DNA of 64,000 nucleotides, from assembly GCA_024449915.1 (NCBI GenBank), contig JAMZAV010001866.1, positions 1-64,000 on the forward strand, read 5' to 3'. Below, one piece after another: positions 58,250 to 64,000 of the stretch; position 1 is the first letter of the stretch, and each line of letters begins with the position of its first letter. The position numbers and the translations under genes are program-made. The notes beneath the pieces were generated by a model that searched no databases, was not told the DNA's origin, and was given only the letters and a program-made list of their open reading frames with translations. Source of the stretch: Sweltsa coloradensis (taxonomy: Eukaryota; Arthropoda; Insecta; Plecoptera; Chloroperlidae).

Positions 58250-58690
58250 ATTTCACAATTTTACTTCTGACACGAGACATTCAGTACTCCATGCACGCTC
58301 ATCAGTACTCACATTAATTTGTACAACCCTCTGGAGAAAATTTGCAATTACAAATGCGAATTCTAAAATGCACAAAACACTGACATTTTTATACAGAACA
58401 ACATACAAAAAACTGAATTGATGTATGTAATTAACATTACTACACACCATCTTCAAGCATAAAGTCGACGCATCTAAAGCACGCAACTTTGTTACATAAA
58501 TCAGTTCTGTTTTTGTGTGGTTCTGTATAAAAATGTCAGTGTTTTGTCCTTTTTAGAATTCGCATGTGTATCATTTACAATTTTCTCCATAGCTTTGTAA
58601 AAATTAATGTTGAGTTCTTTCTGAATGTATCGTGAAGACTTTTGAGTACTTCCCAAACATCTTAACAAAACTATAAACATTTAGTTCATG
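58250..58690. mobile_element. palindromic element related to the core of the 5.3 kb structure
   Basis: The left arm (58290-58410) has ACTCACATTAATTTGTACAA, GAGAAAATTTGC and GCGAATTCTAAAATGCAC. The right arm (58510-58640) is its inverse. Inner text CAGAACAACATACAAAAAAC also pairs. The same arms occur at 11990-12091 and 13660-13800, where HLE copies have inserted. Confidence 0.8.
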
Positions 58691-58794
58691 TTCATTCAAA
58701 TCGTGATAAATAATTGAATAGATAATAACATTTACACAAATAAATTTATTTTTCGATTTGTTTTTTCGGGAAACACTCCCGTAGGTGTAATAGT

Positions 58795-58994
58795 TTTTAT
58801 TTACTACAATTTACATATAATTTTACAATCCATTCAGATGTATAATGCAACTACAATTCAGAGATTAAAATGTACCCGTTCTGATGGTCTAGTCACTAGT
58901 GGTTAAGACGCTCGTCTGGAATGCAGGAGACTCGGGTTCAATTCCCGGTCGGGGCGGACTTTATTAATTTCTAAATTGTAGTAAATAAAAATAA
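58795..58994 (+). mobile_element. SINE-C: tRNA-like core between inverted repeats
   Basis: The core 58878-58955 folds like a tRNA. The acceptor arms GTTCTGA and TCGGGGC pair through several G-U pairs, the D stem is GTCT/AGAC, and the T arm is TCGGG-TTCAATT-CCCGG. The anticodon stem is mismatched. Outside it, CTACAATTCAGAGATTAA faces an inverse form at 58966-58981, and TTTTTATTTACTACAATTTA at 58794 faces its inverse at 58973. A second copy is at 61905-62060. It is not a functional tRNA. Confidence 0.72.
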
Positions 58995-60640
58995 ATAAAT
59001 TTCATTCCCTTTTGTCGTGTATAATTTGTTCCCCGGGTGCTTGCATAATACACTTAGATTTGCACAGAGTTGTGTGTGTGGAGTTGTGTGCCAATAAGTG
59101 AATGGGAATATTTCAATATTTCCCACACTCAATGACGAGAATAAGACGAGATTCAGCTAGTCACGGAATCTCTTGGTGTCGATATCTACACTTTCAATTT
59201 CCGCGCATACATCGTGCACGAAGGCTGTTCATTATGTCGCCACGACATCGCGAATTTGAAACTGTGATTATATATTATTATTACAAAGTTCTGACGGTTT
59301 TGGTGTGATGTCATTACACATCTCTCGCATTGATGTCATCAACAACAGAGCAAAGACCCACAAGAGATGCGCAAATACACAGAATTAACAATTAATATAA
59401 TGTAATCAACGAGAAAAGAAAGCAATGTGAAAGCTGGATTTCATTTTTAATAATGTGCATTTTGGTTTTAATACGTAAACTTTCATTTCAGTGGTTTTAC
59501 TCATTATTTGACAACGAAGAAATGAACAATCTTTTATGTTGTGGTCGTGATTTGATCACAAAAATGCAAATTTATATAATTTTCTACCTTATTTGTAACC
59601 TCAATCGTACATATTGTCGCTTTCTTGTTTCATAATAATATAATGAATTTCCAGTCTTACTTTCAATTTCGTTCGATGAAAGCGGTTAAATGTAGGAATT
59701 GTTTAGGTTTAAAATTCCTAGAGATTTGTATTTTGTCATTGATATTTTGCATTGATAATTATTATTGAATGAACACAATGTGTAATTTTATACTTTCATA
59801 ATTTGCAATTTATTTGCATATAGCCCCATTCCGTTTTGTTGGTGTGACTAAATTATTGTTGTTTATTTGTTTGACGAATGACGCAGAAGTTATTAATATA
59901 GCCTTGAAAAATATTAATCACACACTTTTCATGTGTGATTTATGATTGTTTTTTAAGTTTGTTTTGATTTCTTTCTTTGATACCAGCCTTGAATTCCTTG
60001 ATCGATGAACGTTGTGTACCTAACAGGTCACACAAATCCTTATATTTCTATTGTCCTTTCCGTCAGATTGGTTTTGAACATATTGGTTTTCAATGTATTC
60101 TCGAGTTATTTCTCACTGGTGATATGAACACGTGTTTTTGTTTATTTTCAGGTATGTAACTATACTCCAAAGGTTGAACTAATCGAGTAAACCCTGATAC
60201 CCATCTCATATGGACTCGGCTACGTTCCGGACCGTTGCGCTATGTAAGTGTTACTTATCTAGGTTTTTCTTTACTTAAAAAAATATAAAATATAACGTCA
60301 TGTTGCAAACACAACGTTATAACACTTGCTGGTTTGGTTTTCGTTTAAAAATGGAAAAGTTGTATTATGTACAGAAGAATGTTAGCTATGTTTACAAATA
60401 TCTAACAATTTAAATATATCAAGTTTTAATTTGTTAATTTTCATAATTTTTATTTATTTATTCAAATTTCATTTAATCAAAATATTGTAAATGTTTTTGG
60501 ATTTTGTCTCTCATTTTTTTTTAGAGTGGTAGGGGATGGTTTAGTCGTAACAAAACCACTTTATTAAACTATCAGAATAAAGTTTGATCTCAAAGGATTA
60601 CGAATACTAGTCGTTTATCGGAAGAAGCACAGAACTAGAA
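58995..60640. other. no gene seen
   Basis: AT-rich DNA. CACACTTTTCATGTGTG at about 59922 is a short palindrome. Frames at 59102-59308, 59453-59635 and 59977-60159 are unsupported. Confidence 0.45.
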
Positions 60641-60658
60641 GGTATGAAATGAACTTAC

Positions 60659-60970
60659 CGTCTCTTCGGCGAGGAAACGAAAGTGTGGCTCGGCCCAGGA
60701 TTGCGGATGTTCAGCTGAGAAGGGAGTAGGACGAGTAAGTGTCTTCGTGACGTAGGAAAGGTCACTAAGCAACCGTCCATGACCCGCCCGCCCGGCGGAC
60801 ACTCCACAGCAGCAGCCGTACTGCCCACCGCTACCGTTCCACATTACCTGACCCCGGGATCTGGAGGATTCATCAAACTTGACAAGTTTTCTTGATATAT
60901 CGCGGGGAAACTGTTTTAGGGTGGAATGAATGCCCTTCTTCGTGTGTTCGGGTATGTTGCGGATAGGATA
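60659..60970 (-). CDS. candidate protein-coding exon, unrecognised product
   Basis: On the minus strand an open frame of about 104 codons runs from a TAA near 60972 to ACG|GTAAGT, a strong splice donor in phase 0 with the exon ending at 60659. The DNA is much richer in GC and CpG than its surroundings. A methionine at 60844 would give a first exon of 62 codons starting Met-Trp-Asn-Gly-Ser-Gly-Gly, with a Cys-Cys-Cys-Gly stretch. Translation could also enter from an upstream acceptor near 60935. I do not recognise the product and see no signal peptide or membrane segment. It could instead be a CpG-rich non-coding stretch. Confidence 0.35.
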
Positions 60971-60984
60971 ATGTTAAGAGATGT

Positions 60985-61142
60985 GGGCTATTTGAGAGAA
61001 CTCAATCCCTTGCATTCGCATTAACGACCGAGGAAAACCTCGGGAGAAACCTTCAGTCAGGATTAACGGTCACGTCGGGATTTGAACTCGGAACCTTCCG
61101 AATCAGAGTCTCGCACTTAACGCTTGGTACGCTGTCGGTATA
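60985..61142 (-). mobile_element. SINE-A family, second copy
   Basis: The minus strand reads ACCGACAGCGTACCAAGCGT, GACTCTGATTCGG, GAGTTCAAATCCCGACGTG (box B), then GAGGTTTTCCTCGGTCGTTA, ATGCGAATGCAAGGGATT and CTCTCAAA. The tail is better conserved with the 51.05 kb copy than the head is. Confidence 0.78.
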
Positions 61143-61480
61143 CCACAATGCAACATTGAGCATACCGTTGCCGAGGTAAAGTAAGGTTCAATGTTCAACG
61201 TTGCATGTAATGAGATGGTACAGTCATATTAGGTGGAGTAGTAGTAGGGTCCACTTACACGGGTTAATATAATGTGTGTGTCCATATAGAGCTGGTGACA
61301 CCTAACTCCTTTGAACAGTTTAAATGACTGTGTCGGGGTATAGAAGAGTGGACCTTGCATGCTAGATCCTCGTTGGACGTTCTCGTCACCTGCAAGGATG
61401 ATTCAAAGCGGTTGTGGATAAAGTTTGTTAGCAAAAGCTCACATATGAAAATCACTTTCAAAAATAAATAAATAAGTCCG
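61143..61480. other. no feature recognised
   Basis: The repeated phrase GCAACATTGAGCATACCG and TTCAATGTTCAACGTTGCAT (61150-61207) forms a loose inverted pair; otherwise nothing is supported. Confidence 0.35.
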
Positions 61481-61660
61481 TATTTAGAGTCTACCCACTC
61501 AGTCTTATAACTGATTTTTAGTGGGGGACATTAAACCAAAAGGGACCAACCCAACCCTGTGGTCCCCGACGAAATTGACGATTGAGCGATAACCAACCAA
61601 ATATCGATATTTTTATAGGAAATATAGCAATCAGTGGCATGGACAGTGCGAACACCCGCG
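61481..61660 (-). mobile_element. SINE-B family, 3' part, fused to a family S fragment
   Basis: The minus strand ends ACTGAGTGGGTAGACTCTAA, preceded by CCCCCACTAAAAATCAGTTA and CGCTCAATCGTCAATTTCG. At about 61645 it joins family S text (61665-61760: GTTCGTCTGTC, GTCACGTCTCACGATAAAA). Confidence 0.7.
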
Positions 61661-61904
61661 GATCTTTCTGTTCGTCTGTCTTCGTGTCACGTCTCACGAT
61701 AAAAACCGAACACGGCATCCGGTTGACATGTTTGTTGGTTTTACCATTCAACAAGAATCTTGACCCTGAGCACATGGAATGTTGTAATGGTGTATGTAGG
61801 GCTACATGCAAATAATTGAGCGAGTATATTTATTTAGTAATGTAGATTCTCCCCAAACCATCCTGTACGAACAAGTGTAGCGGTCAAACTCTGGTGTTAT
61901 TAAT

Positions 61905-62060
61905 ATTTAATACAATTCAGAAGTTAAAAAATCCATCCCGATCGGGGTACGAACCCGAGTATCCCACATTCCAGGTAGGCGCCTTTGCCAACTAGACCAC
62001 CGAGACGGTAACTATTTAACTTCTGAATTGTAGTTGTATTAAAGATCTGAATGGATGGTT
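61905..62060 (-). mobile_element. SINE-C: second copy
   Basis: The tRNA-like core 61935-62006 is on the minus strand (GTGGTCTAGTTGG, CTGGAATGTGGG, CTCGGGTTCGTACCCCG). It is flanked by ACAATTCAGAAGTTAAA and its inverse TTTAACTTCTGAATTG. Flanks and core correspond to those at 58.8-59.0 kb. Confidence 0.72.
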
Positions 62061-62850
62061 GTAGGCCTACTTGATGCTCTGTACCGATGCATCTTCAAGA
62101 GTTTAATTGTGCCAGCTAAAGTGAAAACAATTGGGATAACTCACCATTTCTATCTTTAGATAGACATTAACAGGAAAAACAAGCTTTAGGGTTGTCCAGA
62201 AAAGCAGCTGATGTGTCAACTAATACGTCCAAGTACAAAAGTTTTGATGCTTCTGTTGAGTGCCCTAACTTAACTAAAGCAGTCAAGCAGTTAATAGTCG
62301 TGTTGGATATTAAAGAAGTCTTAACTTATTAAGGTGTCACTGGAGACGGAGTTCTCAGGAACGTACACTGTTATTAAAGTATGTAATTTATAATGAACTG
62401 CCTTCGTCGATTTGTAACAAAAAACGTTTTTACAGCGTAAAAGTGTAAAATGATGTCAAAACATGCAATCGCATTTTAGAAGTTTTGAGTTTAACGCTAA
62501 GTACACACGCGATATTTTATTGATAAAATGTTCGTATTATTAGAAATTGTGTGATGTGCTTATTTTTTATTTTTTTATATATATAAAATTCGAAACTGAA
62601 GGTACATTTTCCATTTTCCCCTTAAGTTTGCAATTTTGTGTCAAATTACAATATGAAAATGGAAAAAGTACACCACACAAATTTCGAGGATATTTTATCG
62701 TGAGATGATATAAAACACAACTATGCTGATATGACCATTGTGGGCTGAGTTCCAGCTGAACTGCATCTGAACTAGGCCTACTCTGCATCGCGCCGACATT
62801 ATAGGGACTCCTGTGCAACCTTTAGAAAGTGAAGACTAGAAGACTAATTT
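62061..62850. other. no gene seen
   Basis: AT-rich, without shared repeats or a recognisable exon. Confidence 0.4.
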
Positions 62851-62855
62851 TGACT

Positions 62856-63036
62856 GGGTTGAGTCCTGGACTAGGCCCTAGAGCTCGGTACGTCATTGCT
62901 GGGTTGAGTCCTGGACTAGGCCCTAGCTCGGTACGCCCATTGCTGGGTTGAGTCCTGGACTAGGCCCTAGCTCTCTCGGTACGTCATTGCTGGGTTGAGT
63001 CCTGGACTAGGCCCTAGAGCTCGGTCCGTCATTGCT
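62856..63036 (+). repeat. 45-base tandem repeat, four units
   Basis: GGGTTGAGTCCTGGACTAGG starts at 62856, 62901, 62945 and 62992. Each is followed by CCCTAG, a CTCGGTACGTCATTGCT-like block and the next unit. The units are nearly identical, differing by small GAGCTC/CTCTCTC length changes. Confidence 0.95.
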
Positions 63037-64000
63037 TGCGACGCGTCAGACTAGCATAAGTGCGTACGAGAATTGATTCCCTCACAAACCGCTGGTTGTA
63101 GACTTGTAGGAGGCTGACAAGTCGTAACAAGTCGTTGATCTGAAGTCGAACCACGAAGCTCCGCTGTGTCTCTGCGGATGTGGTCGGCAGTGCGCGCTCC
63201 TGCGGTTTCAGTTGGAAAGGCGATGAGGGAAAGTTGCCGGTGTTAGTGTCATCCTCATCACCTTGCCAGGGTACAGGCGTGGCCAAGAATACACCACCCT
63301 CGTCACCTTTAGTTTACGGGAACAGTCGTGGCAGAATTCTACTCCAATATGGATTCCGTCCCAGCTTAAACATGGTGGGTCTAACTTTAATTCAGGGTGA
63401 TTCTCTTGGTTCCGCGTTAAATGTGATAAGTAAGGCCAAATTAAGTATACGACAGGGTTAAATTTAAATTTAATGCAGCTCATAGAGAATCGCCCTGCAG
63501 CTGGTCTGACCCTACTGTCTTTCTTTGTGGTTACCAAATTTTGACTTGCTTAAAAAAGCATATTTCGTGTAGCCCTCCTAGCATTAAATTCTTTAATTTG
63601 CAATGGCTTCCTTAGCGTCGTAGCCCCCTTATCCGAATTAAAGTGACTAGAATGCATTTGGATGATCAAGCTGATCGCGGACTATGCGAATCGGCGGAAA
63701 GTGGACCCTCCAGGTATAGATTTCTTTCATAAGCTTTTCCAGGTTAAGGGGCGACAAACAAATAAAACCTGTTCTTGGAGGTTCCAATCCGCTCTGATCC
63801 GATGTAGTGCGCGACCTGATTAAGAGTGTAGGGGAAGACCTTTTGAAGGGGTCGATGATAAGAAGAAACCCCCAATCTTCTTTGGAAAATGAAAAGATTG
63901 ACCGGGTTACGTATTGTATATTGGGGCGTCGTACAAACATTATTCTTTGCGCCTTCATTGTAGAAGTTCCCTGCCTTTTACGAAATTCTTACATATCTTA
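63037..64000. other. no confirmed gene; GC-richer region
   Basis: Bases 63037-63460 are GC-richer, with overlapping frames on both strands (63029-63286 minus, 63180-63461 plus, 63208-63537 minus). The minus frame at 63647-63958 has 103 codons. None gives a product I recognise. The sequence may continue into a gene or unsampled repeat beyond the window. Confidence 0.35.

Noticed and set aside
58878..58955. Genuine tRNA gene
   Set aside because: The cloverleaf has a mismatched anticodon stem and a mostly G-U acceptor stem, and a second diverged copy with the same flanks exists. A tRNA-derived repeat fits better.
1..64000. CRISPR array, phage, viral genome or bacterial operon
   Set aside because: There are no regularly spaced direct repeats of that type, no gene clusters with bacterial spacing, and no long frames. 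The sequence has the character of animal repeat DNA.

Overview
This window looks like repeat-dominated nuclear DNA from an animal, most likely a marine invertebrate; I cannot name the species. The evidence is the AT-rich sequence with long homopolymer runs, the absence of any convincing long reading frame on either strand, tRNA-derived SINE-like elements with box B motifs, hAT-type elements, and many short palindromic DNA elements. There are no operons, ribosome binding sites, CRISPR arrays or true RNA genes. Nearly all short open frames fall inside repeats or have no coding character. The one candidate exon is on the minus strand near 60.7-61.0 kb, followed by a good splice donor; I do not recognise its product.

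The most distinctive content is a set of at least a dozen Helitron/Helentron-like non-autonomous elements (called HLE here). They lie at 1-353, 12.1-12.7, 12.9-13.5, 15.7-16.5, 16.6-17.4, 19.1-19.9, 21.8-23.0 (one nested in another), 29.5-30.2, 33.5-34.2, 34.9-35.6 and 39.2-39.7 kb. All share one plan. The 5' end begins TTGGATGAGCG or a family variant. A GCGAAGCGA/GCGTAGCGA minisatellite follows, then a conserved GTCTGTTTGTCCG-like block about 100 bases in, and an AT-rich centre with variable tandem repeats. The 3' end has the reverse complement of the 5' end, then a hairpin (AACGC...GCGTT) and CTAG followed by T.

From 10.3 to 15.6 kb lies one 5.3 kb inverted structure with nearly identical 1.07 kb terminal arms flanked by TA. 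It encloses an older palindromic element and two HLE copies in opposite orientation. Other palindromic MITE-like elements are at 27.95-28.47, 46.45-46.73, 46.90-47.32, 53.20-53.58 and 58.25-58.69 kb. A family with TTAA target sites is at 4.9, 6.8 and 8.6 kb; its 6.8 kb copy sits inside another element whose uninterrupted relative is at 31.6-32.0 kb. A 1,057 bp hAT-type element at 42.2-43.2 kb has a perfect 8 bp target duplication.

SINE-like families are scattered through the right half. One ends in GACTGAGTGGGTAGACTCT, one has a CpG-rich body and an (ATTG)n-type tail, one has a conserved tail containing GAGGTTTTCCTC, and one has a tRNA-like core between short inverted repeats. Tandem repeats lie at 36.1-37.2, 37.86-38.07, 45.97-46.20, 50.28-50.46 and 62.86-63.04 kb. 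The window as a whole reads as intergenic or intronic DNA built up by nested insertions. I see no genes acting together.
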